This document shows, in pieces, positions 1-10,014 of a stretch of 64,000 nucleotides of DNA. The stretch is taken from positions 1 through 64,000 of the forward strand of contig NZ_JANCTC010000021.1 of the NCBI RefSeq assembly GCF_024297145.1, written 5' to 3'. This DNA comes from Mesorhizobium sp. LMG 17147. Its GTDB lineage: Bacteria; Pseudomonadota; Alphaproteobacteria; Rhizobiales; Rhizobiaceae. A program made the translations under genes and the position numbers. The notes under the pieces were generated by a model, which searched no databases, had not been told where the DNA came from, and was given only the letters and a program-made list of their open reading frames with translations. How positions within the stretch are numbered: position 1 is the stretch's first letter; every line of letters starts with the position of its first letter.

Positions 1-307
1 TCTTGCGCGACAGGCAGGACGGGCACTGCCGGCATTCCGGCGTATAGAGCGGGATGACATGGTCGCCCTTCCTGACCGAGGTGACGCCCTTGCCGATATC
101 GACGACGATGCCGGCGCCCTCATGGCCAAGGATCGCCGGAAACAGGCCTTCCGGGTCGGCGCCCGACAGCGTGAACTCGTCGGTGTGGCAGATGCCGGTT
201 GCCTTGATCTCGACCAGCACCTCGCCATCGCGAGGGCCCTCGAGGTCGACCTCCATGATCTCCAGCGGCTTTCCGGCGGCGACAGCGACAGCGGCGCGCG
301 TTTTCAT
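1..307 (-). CDS. Zn-dependent class III alcohol dehydrogenase / S-(hydroxymethyl)glutathione dehydrogenase, 5' part only
   Basis: Only the first 102 codons are present because the gene runs off the left edge. The reading starts at the complement of 305-307, with a good Shine-Dalgarno (GGGAGG) just upstream. The N-terminus carries the signature of medium-chain zinc alcohol dehydrogenases: GICHTDE with the first catalytic zinc Cys, GHEGAG with the next zinc ligand, and the beginning of the structural zinc loop (PECRQCPSC). The HTDEFTLSG and GHEGAGIV context is that of the glutathione-dependent formaldehyde dehydrogenase class, which oxidises S-hydroxymethylglutathione with NAD+ in the cytosol. 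The substrate class is inferred from the N-terminal third only. It is divergent from the carboxylase gene that follows. Confidence 0.85.
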   Translation of the reverse strand, partial: MKTRAAVAVAAGKPLEIMEVDLEGPRDGEVLVEIKATGICHTDEFTLSGADPEGLFPAILGHEGAGIVVDIGKGVTSVRKGDHVIPLYTPECRQCPSCLSRK

Positions 308-519
308 CAGGCAATCCTCCCAAGACAGTCTGCAATCCAAGTTAGATTTAACTTACCATTCAGCTTCGCGCTATGCACGAAGCGACGTTCCGACCCCGGA
401 TTTTCGTCAGCGCCCGCCGATCTGCATGCGGGATAGGCTCCGACTTTGCCTTGACCGCCCTTCTGAAGCCCATAAAACGGGAAGCCCGTAAAAAAGGGCA
501 GCCGAGGGACGAGGCCTGC

Positions 520-2529
<2,010 letters not shown>

Positions 2530-2951
2530 GGCTGTAATCTGCTTGAGGTTGGCGGGACGGAGGGGGAGCGAAGGAACGCGACCTTGCAATTGGTTGAGCA
2601 CGCTCGCTTGAGGAAGGAGAAGGCGAGGGGCGCGCGGAATTCGCTTTTTTTGCCCTCACAACGTATTTTGTTCTTGCTTTGTGCCGGCAGCTATGCTACT
2701 AATTTGGATATGGTGCTAAATGGCTCCAACGACCCGCCCGCTGTGGCGGGTTTTGTGTTTCCGGCCTGAGGTTGGCGGGACGGCGCCCCTCTCTGTCCTG
2801 CCGGACATCTCGCCCACGAGGGGGAGATCGGCAGCTTCGGCGGTTGCTCTAAACGTTCAAAGCTCCAATCGCTTCTGCTGGACTCGTGTTACCCGGTGCC
2901 GGACAATACATCTTGATCGACTGAGTCCCTGTGAGGCGGCGCGAAAAAACC
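2530..2951 (+). other. intergenic region pccA-dnaE with two repeat copies and a terminator unit
   Basis: 422 bases with no convincing protein gene. A 17-bp sequence (TGAGGTTGGCGGGACGG) occurs exactly twice, at 2544-2560 and 2767-2783, flanking an AT-richer stretch (about 2645-2730) that ends in a clear intrinsic terminator. After the second copy comes an imperfect palindrome of the CATCTC-CCC/GGGG-GAGAT type (about 2798-2833), resembling short intergenic repeats common in Mesorhizobium. A 61-codon open frame at 2584-2769 runs through both the repeat and the terminator stem and looks non-coding. Confidence 0.6.
2732..2760 (+). terminator. rho-independent terminator
   Basis: The stem ACCCGCC/GGCGGGT has a 6-nt loop and is followed directly by TTTGTGTTT. 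It lies about 200 nt beyond the pccA stop, so it may end a short transcript starting within 2650-2700 rather than the pccA mRNA. Confidence 0.7.
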
Positions 2952-5900
2952 ATGACGGATGAGAGACTTCCACGCGACCCCTTGCTGCGCGAGGCCTATG
3001 CAAAGGCGTCGCGGGCGGAGGCGACGGCGCGTCGGTTCATTCATCTGCGCGTGCACTCGGCCTATTCGCTGCTCGAAGGTGCCTTGCAGCTCGGGAAGAT
3101 CATCGGCCATGCGGTGCAGGACGAATGCCCGGCAATCGCCGTCACCGACACCAACAATCTGTTCGGTGCGCTGGAATTCGCGCAAAAGGCCGTGAAGGAC
3201 GGCATCCAGCCGATCATCGGCTGCCAGATCGACATCGCCTTTTCCGGTGAGGCGAACGACAGCCAGCGCGACCGCAGGTGGCAGGGGCCGGAGATGCGGC
3301 CGGTGGTCCTGATCGCCGCCACCGAGGCCGGCTACGGCAATCTGGTCAGGCTGGTCAGCCGCGTCTACCTCGAGACACCGCCCGGCGAGGCGGTGCATCT
3401 GACGAGCGAGATGCTGCAGGGCCATTCCGACGGTCTGATCTGCCTTACCGGCGGGCCGCGCGGTCCGATCGGCAATGCCTTGAAAGAGGATCGCCGTGAA
3501 CTCGCCGAGACCCGGCTGCTGGCGCTCAAGGGCCTGTTCGGCGACCGGCTCTATGTCGAACTGGAACGGGTCTCCGGCTACGACCGCGCGATCGAGCAGT
3601 CGTCGGTCGATCTCGCCTACCGCCACGATCTGCCGCTGGTTGCCACCAACGAAGCGTTTTTCTTCTCTCGTGAAGACTATGAGGCGCATGACGCCCTGAT
3701 CGCCATCGCCGAAGGTTCCGTGGTTGCGGCCGATAATCGCCGCCGCCTGTCGCCCGACAATTTCCTGAGAAGCCAGGCCGACATGGCGAGGCTGTTCGCC
3801 GACCTGCCGGAAGCGATCGACAACACCGTCGAGATCGCACTGCGCTGCTCCTACTACCCGAAGACACGAAACCCGATCCTGCCGCGCTTTGCCGGCCGCG
3901 ATGTCGCCGACGCCGATGCAGCGGTCAAGGCGGAGGCGCAGGAGCTTGCCAGGCAGGCGCATGAAGGGCTGGAGGCGCGGCTGGCGGCGCACGGGCCGAC
4001 GCCCGGCTATACAGTCGAGCAATATCGCGAGAGGCTGGATTTCGAGCTCGGGGTCATCGAGAAGATGAAATATCCCGGCTATTTCCTGATCGTTGCCGAC
4101 TTCATCAAATGGGCCAAGGCGCAAGGCATTCCGGTCGGTCCGGGCCGCGGATCAGGCGCCGGCTCGCTGGTCGCGTATTCGACGACCATCACCGACATCG
4201 ATCCGCTGCGTTTTTCGCTGCTGTTCGAGCGCTTCCTCAATCCCGATCGCGTGTCGATGCCCGACTTCGACATCGACTTCTGCCAGGACCGGCGCGAGGA
4301 GGTCATCCGCTACGTCCAGCAGAGATACGGCCGCGACCAGGTCGGCCAGATCATCACCTTCGGTACCCTGCAGGCGCGCGCCGTGCTGCGCGACGTCGGC
4401 CGCGTGCTGCAGATGCCCTACGGGCAGGTCGACAAGCTGAGCAAGATGGTGCCGTCGAACCCGGCCAATCCGGTCAAGCTCGCCGACGCCATCGCCAACG
4501 AGCCGCGCTTTGCCGAGGAGGCCGAGCGCGAGCCGATCGTACAGACGCTGCTCGACACGGCGCAGAAGCTGGAAGGTCTGTACCGTCACGCCTCGACTCA
4601 TGCCGCCGGCATCGTCATCGGCGACCGGCCGCTGTCTGAACTGGTGCCGATGTACCGCGATCCGCGCTCGGACATGCCGGTCACCCAGTTCAACATGAAG
4701 TATGTCGAGCAGGCCGGGCTGGTGAAGTTCGACTTCCTTGGCCTGAAGACGCTGACGGTGCTGGACAGGGCGGTCAAGCTGATCCGCCGCCGCGGCATCG
4801 AGATCGATCTCGCCCACATTCCGCTCGACGACCCGGAAACCTACGCCATGCTGTCGCGCGGCGAAGTGGTCGGCGTGTTCCAGGTGGAAAGTGCCGGCAT
4901 GCGCAAGGCGCTGATCGGCATGCGGCCCGACTGTATCGAGGACATTATCGCGCTCGTTGCGCTCTACCGGCCGGGGCCGATGGAGAACATCCCGACCTAC
5001 AACGCCAGAAAGCACGGCGAGGAGGAGATGGCGTCGATCCACCCGAAGATCGACCATCTCGTCAAGGAGACGCAAGGCGTCATCGTCTACCAGGAACAAG
5101 TGATGCAGATTGCGCAGGAGCTCTCCGGCTATTCGCTGGGCGAAGCCGATCTGCTGCGCCGCGCCATGGGCAAGAAGATCCGCGCCGAGATGGACAAGCA
5201 GCGCGAGCGCTTTGTTTCGGGCGCGGTCGAGCGCGGCGTCGGCAAGCCGCAAGCCGACTTCATCTTCGACCTGCTGGCAAAGTTTGCCGACTACGGTTTC
5301 AACAAATCGCATGCCGCCGCCTATGCCGTCGTCTCCTACCAGACCGCCTATCTGAAGGCGCATTACCCCGTCGAATTCCTGGCGGCATCGATGACGCTCG
5401 ACATGGGCAATACGGACAAGCTCGCCGATTTCCGCCAGGATGCGCTGCGCCTCGGCATCGAGGTGGTGGCGCCGTCGGTGATGACGTCGTTCCGGGATTT
5501 CGAGGTCGGCGAGAACCGCATCTTCTATTCGCTGGCCGCGCTCAAGGGCGTCGGCGACGCCGCAGTCGAGCACATCGTCGCCACGCGCGGCGAAAAACCG
5601 TTCAAGAGCCTCGCCGATTTCTGCGAAAGGGTCGATCCGAAGATCGTCGGCAAACGCGTCTTCGAGAGCCTGATCATGGCCGGCGCGCTCGACTGCTTCG
5701 GTCTCGACCGGGCGGCGATGATGGCCGGCGTCGAGCGGATGATGGGGCTGGCGTCCTTGGCGCAGCAGAATGCCGTCACAGGCCAGCACGACATCTTTGG
5801 CGCCTCGCTGGGCGCACAGTCGCAGGCACTCAACTTGCCGGCGACCGACCCCTGGCTCGCCGCCGACCGCCTGCACCGTGAATTCCAGGTGGTCGGGTTC

Positions 5901-6479
5901 TATCTCTCGGCGCATCCGCTCGACGAATACAAGGCGGCGCTGCAGAAAATGCGGGTGCAGACCTGGGCCGAATTCTCGGCCGCCGTCAAACGCGGTGCGG
6001 CCGCCGGCCGGCTCGCCGGGACGGTGACCACCAAGCAGGAACGCAAGACGCGCACCGGCAACAAGATGGGCGTCGTGCAGTTTTCCGACACGTCCGGCCA
6101 GTATGAAGCGGTGCTGTTTTCCGAGGGACTGGCGCAATATCGCGACCTGCTCGAGCCCGGCCGCTCGGTGGTCATCACCGTTTCGGCCGAGGACAGGCCG
6201 GAAGGCGTCAATCTGCGCATCCAGACCGTGCAGTCGCTGGAGGACGAGGCAAGCCGCGTCCAGAAGGCGCTACGCATCTTCGTGCGCGACGCAGCACCGA
6301 TCGGCACGCTTGCCGGCCAGCTTGCCGTCAAGGGCGAGGGACAGGTAAGCTTTGTGCTGATAAAGGATGACGGCCAGGGGGAGGTCGAGATCGAATTGCC
6401 CAGTCGTTATCGTATCTCGCCTCAGATCGCGTCAGCCATGCGCGCGGTGCCGGGCGTGGTTGAAGTGGAGCTGGTTTAA
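2952..6479 (+). CDS. dnaE: DNA polymerase III alpha subunit, replicative polymerase DnaE1
   Basis: 1175 aa, the size expected for DnaE1. It is the catalytic subunit of the chromosomal replicase. The PHP domain lies at the N-terminus (FIHLRVHSAYSLLEGAL, residues about 28-45; TDTNNLFG). The polymerase core contains GPGRGSGAGSL and the catalytic aspartates in PDFDIDF near residues 437-443. HASTHAAGIVI and FNKSHAAAYA follow, then a helix-hairpin-helix region and an OB fold around residues 1000-1080. The ATG at 2952 is preferred; an in-frame GTG at 2931 has no better ribosome site. This is the essential replicase, not the SOS-induced DnaE2, because the long C-terminal OB and tau-binding part is present. 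Confidence 0.96.
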   Translation: MTDERLPRDPLLREAYAKASRAEATARRFIHLRVHSAYSLLEGALQLGKIIGHAVQDECPAIAVTDTNNLFGALEFAQKAVKDGIQPIIGCQIDIAFSGEANDSQRDRRWQGPEMRPVVLIAATEAGYGNLVRLVSRVYLETPPGEAVHLTSEMLQGHSDGLICLTGGPRGPIGNALKEDRRELAETRLLALKGLFGDRLYVELERVSGYDRAIEQSSVDLAYRHDLPLVATNEAFFFSREDYEAHDALIAIAEGSVVAADNRRRLSPDNFLRSQADMARLFADLPEAIDNTVEIALRCSYYPKTRNPILPRFAGRDVADADAAVKAEAQELARQAHEGLEARLAAHGPTPGYTVEQYRERLDFELGVIEKMKYPGYFLIVADFIKWAKAQGIPVGPGRGSGAGSLVAYSTTITDIDPLRFSLLFERFLNPDRVSMPDFDIDFCQDRREEVIRYVQQRYGRDQVGQIITFGTLQARAVLRDVGRVLQMPYGQVDKLSKMVPSNPANPVKLADAIANEPRFAEEAEREPIVQTLLDTAQKLEGLYRHASTHAAGIVIGDRPLSELVPMYRDPRSDMPVTQFNMKYVEQAGLVKFDFLGLKTLTVLDRAVKLIRRRGIEIDLAHIPLDDPETYAMLSRGEVVGVFQVESAGMRKALIGMRPDCIEDIIALVALYRPGPMENIPTYNARKHGEEEMASIHPKIDHLVKETQGVIVYQEQVMQIAQELSGYSLGEADLLRRAMGKKIRAEMDKQRERFVSGAVERGVGKPQADFIFDLLAKFADYGFNKSHAAAYAVVSYQTAYLKAHYPVEFLAASMTLDMGNTDKLADFRQDALRLGIEVVAPSVMTSFRDFEVGENRIFYSLAALKGVGDAAVEHIVATRGEKPFKSLADFCERVDPKIVGKRVFESLIMAGALDCFGLDRAAMMAGVERMMGLASLAQQNAVTGQHDIFGASLGAQSQALNLPATDPWLAADRLHREFQVVGFYLSAHPLDEYKAALQKMRVQTWAEFSAAVKRGAAAGRLAGTVTTKQERKTRTGNKMGVVQFSDTSGQYEAVLFSEGLAQYRDLLEPGRSVVITVSAEDRPEGVNLRIQTVQSLEDEASRVQKALRIFVRDAAPIGTLAGQLAVKGEGQVSFVLIKDDGQGEVEIELPSRYRISPQIASAMRAVPGVVEVELV

Positions 6480-6483
6480 AATA

Positions 6484-6503
6484 CCGAAACCTTCGGGTTT
6501 TGG
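6484..6503 (+). other. intercistronic hairpin with TTCG tetraloop
   Basis: CCGAAACC-TTCG-GGTTTTGG forms an 8-bp stem with a very stable UUCG loop in RNA, five bases after the dnaE stop and just before the ribosome site of the methyltransferase gene. There is no T-run after the stem, so it may be an mRNA stabiliser or a weak terminator. Confidence 0.45.
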
Positions 6504-6519
6504 CGATTTGGGGGGCGCC

Positions 6520-7530
6520 ATGGATGAACGCGCAGCCGCTTTCGAACTAACACGGATGGTCAACGGGTACCGCGTCTCGCAGGCGATCTCGGTCGCCGCG
6601 ACGCTCGGCATCGCCGACCACATCAAGGACGGCAAGCGCTCGGCAGCAGATATTGCAAGCCTGACCGACACACATCCGCGCGCGCTCTATCGGTTGCTGC
6701 GGGCGCTTGCGGCGGTCGGCATATTTCACGAGGCCGAGGACGGGCAGTTCTCGCTAACGCCGCTTGGCGCCGCCTTGCGCTCCGATGCTGAGTTTTCCGC
6801 TGCACCCTGGGCCGCCTTCGTCGGAAGGCCTTATTACCGGCAAGCGTGGAGCGAACTGCTCTACAGCATCCAAACCGGCAAGAACGCATTTCGCCACGCG
6901 CATGGCAAGGGCGTCTGGGAATACCGGGCAGAGCATCCAGAGGAGTCCGCTATCTTCGATCGCGCGATGGCAGCGAATTCGCGCGGCGTGGCGGCAGCCA
7001 TCCTGGCGGCGTATGATTTTTCGTTGTTTCCGGTCATCATGGACGTCGGCGGTGGCCAGGGCGCGCTGCTTGCCGAAGTCCTGGCCGCGACCCCGGGCAG
7101 CCGCGGCATCCTTTTCGACCAGCCGCATGTGGTAGCGCCGGCCGCCTCGGTGCTGGCGGCGAAAGGTGTCGCCGATCGCTGTGAGATCGTCGGAGGCGAT
7201 TTCTTTGCCGAGCTGCCCGTGGCGGCCGACGCGCTGCTGCTCAAATGGATTTTGCATGACTGGGACGACGAGACCAACGTCGCGATCCTGCAAAACTGTC
7301 GCCAGGCGATCCGTGCGGGCGGCAAGTTGCTGGTTTTTGAGGCCGTGCTTGAGCCGCCCAATCAGGGGGCGAATGCCAAATTCTCCGACCTCAACATGCT
7401 GGTCGCGCCCGATGGTCAGGAGCGGACGGCCGATGAATTCAAGTCGCTGCTGGCAAAGGGTGGCTTCGAGGTGACCGAGATCATCCAGGCGGGGCCACGC
7501 ATCAGCGTTCTGGAGGCAAGGCCGGTTTGA
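6520..7530 (+). CDS. SAM-dependent O-methyltransferase (acetylserotonin / hydroxyneurosporene O-MT-like)
   Basis: 336 aa. An N-terminal winged-helix dimerisation domain (residues about 15-85; ISVAATLGIADHI and LYRLLRALAAVGIF) is followed by a Rossmann methyltransferase domain with the SAM-binding motif DVGGGQGALLAEVL near residue 172 and LKWILHDWDDE, the catalytic-helix motif of class I O-methyltransferases. The physiological acceptor cannot be told from sequence; family members methylate hydroxyls on carotenoids, indoles or polyketides. The ATG at 6520 has a G-rich ribosome site (GGGGGG) immediately upstream; the longer upstream frame overlaps dnaE and is not used. It lies 40 nt after dnaE and could share its transcript. 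Confidence 0.8.
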   Translation: MDERAAAFELTRMVNGYRVSQAISVAATLGIADHIKDGKRSAADIASLTDTHPRALYRLLRALAAVGIFHEAEDGQFSLTPLGAALRSDAEFSAAPWAAFVGRPYYRQAWSELLYSIQTGKNAFRHAHGKGVWEYRAEHPEESAIFDRAMAANSRGVAAAILAAYDFSLFPVIMDVGGGQGALLAEVLAATPGSRGILFDQPHVVAPAASVLAAKGVADRCEIVGGDFFAELPVAADALLLKWILHDWDDETNVAILQNCRQAIRAGGKLLVFEAVLEPPNQGANAKFSDLNMLVAPDGQERTADEFKSLLAKGGFEVTEIIQAGPRISVLEARPV

Positions 7531-7638
7531 TCGCGGCTGAAGCCATTTGCCGCAACCGCCGGGATCGGTCGGATGGCGCAAGCTTCCGCCTGCCTTGTCG
7601 ACTGGACGGCTGTCGCAGCGAAGGCTATCGCGATCGTC

Positions 7639-8440
7639 ATGAAGGTAGCTGACAAGAACGGAGCCCAAGATATTTCAGCCTTGGCCCGGCTGCGCGACAT
7701 GTTGCGCAAGCTGTATCACGGGCGCACAGCGGCGGCGTTCCGGTTTCAGCTTGCGGCCGTTGTCATCGACCTTGCCATCATTGCCTTTTTCATCGCCACG
7801 CCGGTGATCCAGAAGTCGTCTTCGTTCCTCTGGCTGGACTACTCCGTGGCAGCACTTGTCGCCGCCGACATGATTGCCCGGCTGCTTGCCTCCAACGACA
7901 TGCTGCGCCTGATGAAACAGCCGGCGTCGTGGATTGATGCCTTCATCCTGCTGACTCTGCTGATGCCTACGGCGCTGGCCAATCTCGGTTTTTTGCGCAT
8001 CCTGCGGCTGTGGTCGCTGTCACGTAGCGGCGCGCTGTGGCGATTTCTCGAGATGCGGCTTCGGGCGATGGCGCGAGGCGAGCCGTGCGGTCATCAATTT
8101 CCTGACATTCCTCTTTGTCATCACGGGTTTCGTCTACACCTTCTTCTTCCGCACCGTGGGTGGTCTCGAGGGCTATGTCGATGCGCTGTATTTCGCGGTC
8201 GCCACGGTCACCACGACCGGTTTCGGTGACATCGTCCTGCCCGGTGTGGCCGGCAAGCTCACCGCGATCGCCACCATGATCATCGGCATATCGCTGTTCG
8301 TCCGGCTTGCACAGGCGCTCTTCCGTCCCACCAAGGTGTTCTTTCCTTGCCCGCAATGCGGGCTGCAGCGGCACGAGCCCGACGCCGTTCATTGCAAGGC
8401 CTGTGGGCACGTTCTGAACATACCCGACGACGGCGATTGA
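7639..8440 (+). pseudogene. two-TM-pore ion channel (potassium-channel type) with C-terminal zinc ribbon, frameshifted
   Basis: Two frames together encode one recognisable channel. The first (from 7639, or 7573 if an upstream ATG is used) gives four hydrophobic segments of a voltage-sensor-like module and reads sensibly through LWRFLEMRLRAM at about 8070. The second frame (in phase with 8069) continues with WREASRAVINFLTFLFVITG, the pore selectivity motif TTTGFGD (about 8213-8233), the inner helix, and a CPQCG...CKACG zinc ribbon ending at 8440. Joining them needs a net +1 shift near 8068-8075: one surplus base, or two missing. As written, the first product runs into nonsense and stops at 8229 without a pore. 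A real frameshift mutation or a sequence error are equally possible. Confidence 0.75.
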
Positions 8441-8449
8441 AACGCAGGG

Positions 8450-9361
8450 CTACGCTGCCGCCACTTCCGCAGGTTTGGCGGCTTTTTTCTGCAGATTGAG
8501 CAGATTGCCGAGCAGGATCAGCAGGGCGCCGCCGGCGGTGAAGGCGTCGATCTGCTCGTGATAGAGCAGCCATCCGATCATCGCCGACAGCGGTACGCGC
8601 AAAAAGTCCATTGGCGAGATGACCGTCGCATCGGCATAGACAAGTGCGCGGGCCATGCAGAAATGCGACGACATGCCGGTAAACGCGATCAGCAGGATCC
8701 ACGGCCAGAGCTCGAGCGGCGGGTTGCGCCATTCGTACAGCGCCGGGACGAGGCCAAGCACCGACTGGATGATCAGCATCCAGAAGATGATGCGCACGAC
8801 GCTGTCCGTCCGCGTCAGCGACTTGACGAGAACCACCGAGACGCCGAAGCAGACCGCTGCTCCCAGCACGATAACATGCCCCGGATTGACCGCGCCGACG
8901 CCCGGACGCACGATGATCACCACGCCGATCAGCCCCAGCACGATCGCCGCCAGCCTTGGCCGGGAGAGCCTTTCGCCGAGGAAAGCTACCGCCAGCAGCG
9001 CAGTCCAGATCGGCGTCGTGAATTCGATCGAGATCAGCACCGCAAGCGGGATCAGCGTCAAGGCATAAAGCCAGGCAGCCTGGCCGGTATAATGGACGAC
9101 GTTGCGGGCGAGATGGGCCAACGGGCGTCCGGTGCGCATCGCCGGAAAACCGCCTGACATCATGACCAGCGGCAGCAGGATGAAAAAGCCGATCACCGAG
9201 CGCAGCTCGAGCACCTGGAAGACGTTGAGTTCTGCCGTCGTGGCGCGGCCGGCCACCGACATCGCCAGGAACGAGGCGATCGACAGCGCCATCCAGAACG
9301 CGGCCTTGGGGATCGAGGGTGCGGGTGCCATGGGCGCTATGTCGCAAGCCGGCGCTTTCAT
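8450..9361 (-). CDS. EamA/DMT-family inner-membrane transporter (RhaT-like exporter)
   Basis: 303 aa, the normal size of ten-helix drug/metabolite transporters. Two EamA repeats are visible: helices through FWMALSIASFLAMSV, LELRSVIGFFILLPLV and AAIVLGLIGVVIIV in the first half, and VIVLGAAVCFGVSVVLVKSL onward in the second. It ends in a short lysine/alanine tail. The ATG at the complement of 9359-9361 (MKAPACD) is chosen; alternatives lie at 9382 and 9331. The substrate is unknown. Convergent with the ion-channel locus, nine bases away. Confidence 0.82.
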   Translation of the reverse strand: MKAPACDIAPMAPAPSIPKAAFWMALSIASFLAMSVAGRATTAELNVFQVLELRSVIGFFILLPLVMMSGGFPAMRTGRPLAHLARNVVHYTGQAAWLYALTLIPLAVLISIEFTTPIWTALLAVAFLGERLSRPRLAAIVLGLIGVVIIVRPGVGAVNPGHVIVLGAAVCFGVSVVLVKSLTRTDSVVRIIFWMLIIQSVLGLVPALYEWRNPPLELWPWILLIAFTGMSSHFCMARALVYADATVISPMDFLRVPLSAMIGWLLYHEQIDAFTAGGALLILLGNLLNLQKKAAKPAEVAAA

Positions 9362-9504
9362 CGCAACCGCTAGCCGGCGCATTCGACTGGGCCAGCCGTG
9401 AAGCGTTGCAAACAGTGATGTTGAAGCCGGAACCCGCTGCTGAGGGAAGCGTTGGTCCCTCAGTGTTGCGTGCTGTGTTTTGGATACCAACGAGGAGCGG
9501 TCCG

Positions 9505-10011
9505 ATGAAATCACTTGCACGATTTATACTTGCCGGGTGCCTGACGGCCGGGGCCGGCGCAGCGCATGCCGACGATCCGGATTTTCTTCGCTCATTCCAG
9601 GGGAATTTCGCCGGCAAAGGCACCGTCAAGGTCACCACCGATGCGCCGACGGTGAATGTCTCCTGTCATTTCAATTCCGACGCAACATCGAGCTCGCTAT
9701 CGCTCGACGGCAGCTGCCGCGGTCTTATCGTGGTGACGCGCGCCATCAGCGCCGATCTCAAATCGAGCGGGACGAAATACACCGGCACCTATGTCGGATC
9801 GCGCACCGGGCCGGCGCAATTGAGCGGCAGCCGCTCCGGCAACGCGATAAATCTCGGCATCCGTTGGGCCAAGGAGGTCAATGGCGATCGCAGGGCGCAA
9901 ATGACTGTTGAGAAAACCGGCGAGGACGGCATGCGGCTGACCGTCGTCGATACCGATCCGAAAACCGGCAAGAGTGTGGTGACCAGCAGGATCGATCTGC
10001 GGCGCACCTGA
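9505..10011 (+). CDS. secreted protein of unknown function
   Basis: 168 aa. It has a classical signal peptide (MKSLARFILAGCLTAGAGAAHA, cleavage likely after AHA) and a small, polar, beta-rich mature part with SFQGNFAGKG near its start and LSGSRSGNAINLGIRW in the middle. The ribosome site GAGGAG lies 8 nt before the ATG. I do not recognise the family with certainty; similar small periplasmic proteins with an initial FxGxFxGxG motif are common in Rhizobiales. Probably monocistronic, convergent with dinB four bases away. Confidence 0.7.
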   Translation: MKSLARFILAGCLTAGAGAAHADDPDFLRSFQGNFAGKGTVKVTTDAPTVNVSCHFNSDATSSSLSLDGSCRGLIVVTRAISADLKSSGTKYTGTYVGSRTGPAQLSGSRSGNAINLGIRWAKEVNGDRRAQMTVEKTGEDGMRLTVVDTDPKTGKSVVTSRIDLRRT

Positions 10012-10014
10012 CTA

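Noticed and set aside
2584..2769. 61-codon open frame after pccA
   Set aside because: It runs through the direct repeat and the terminator stem and lacks coding-like composition.
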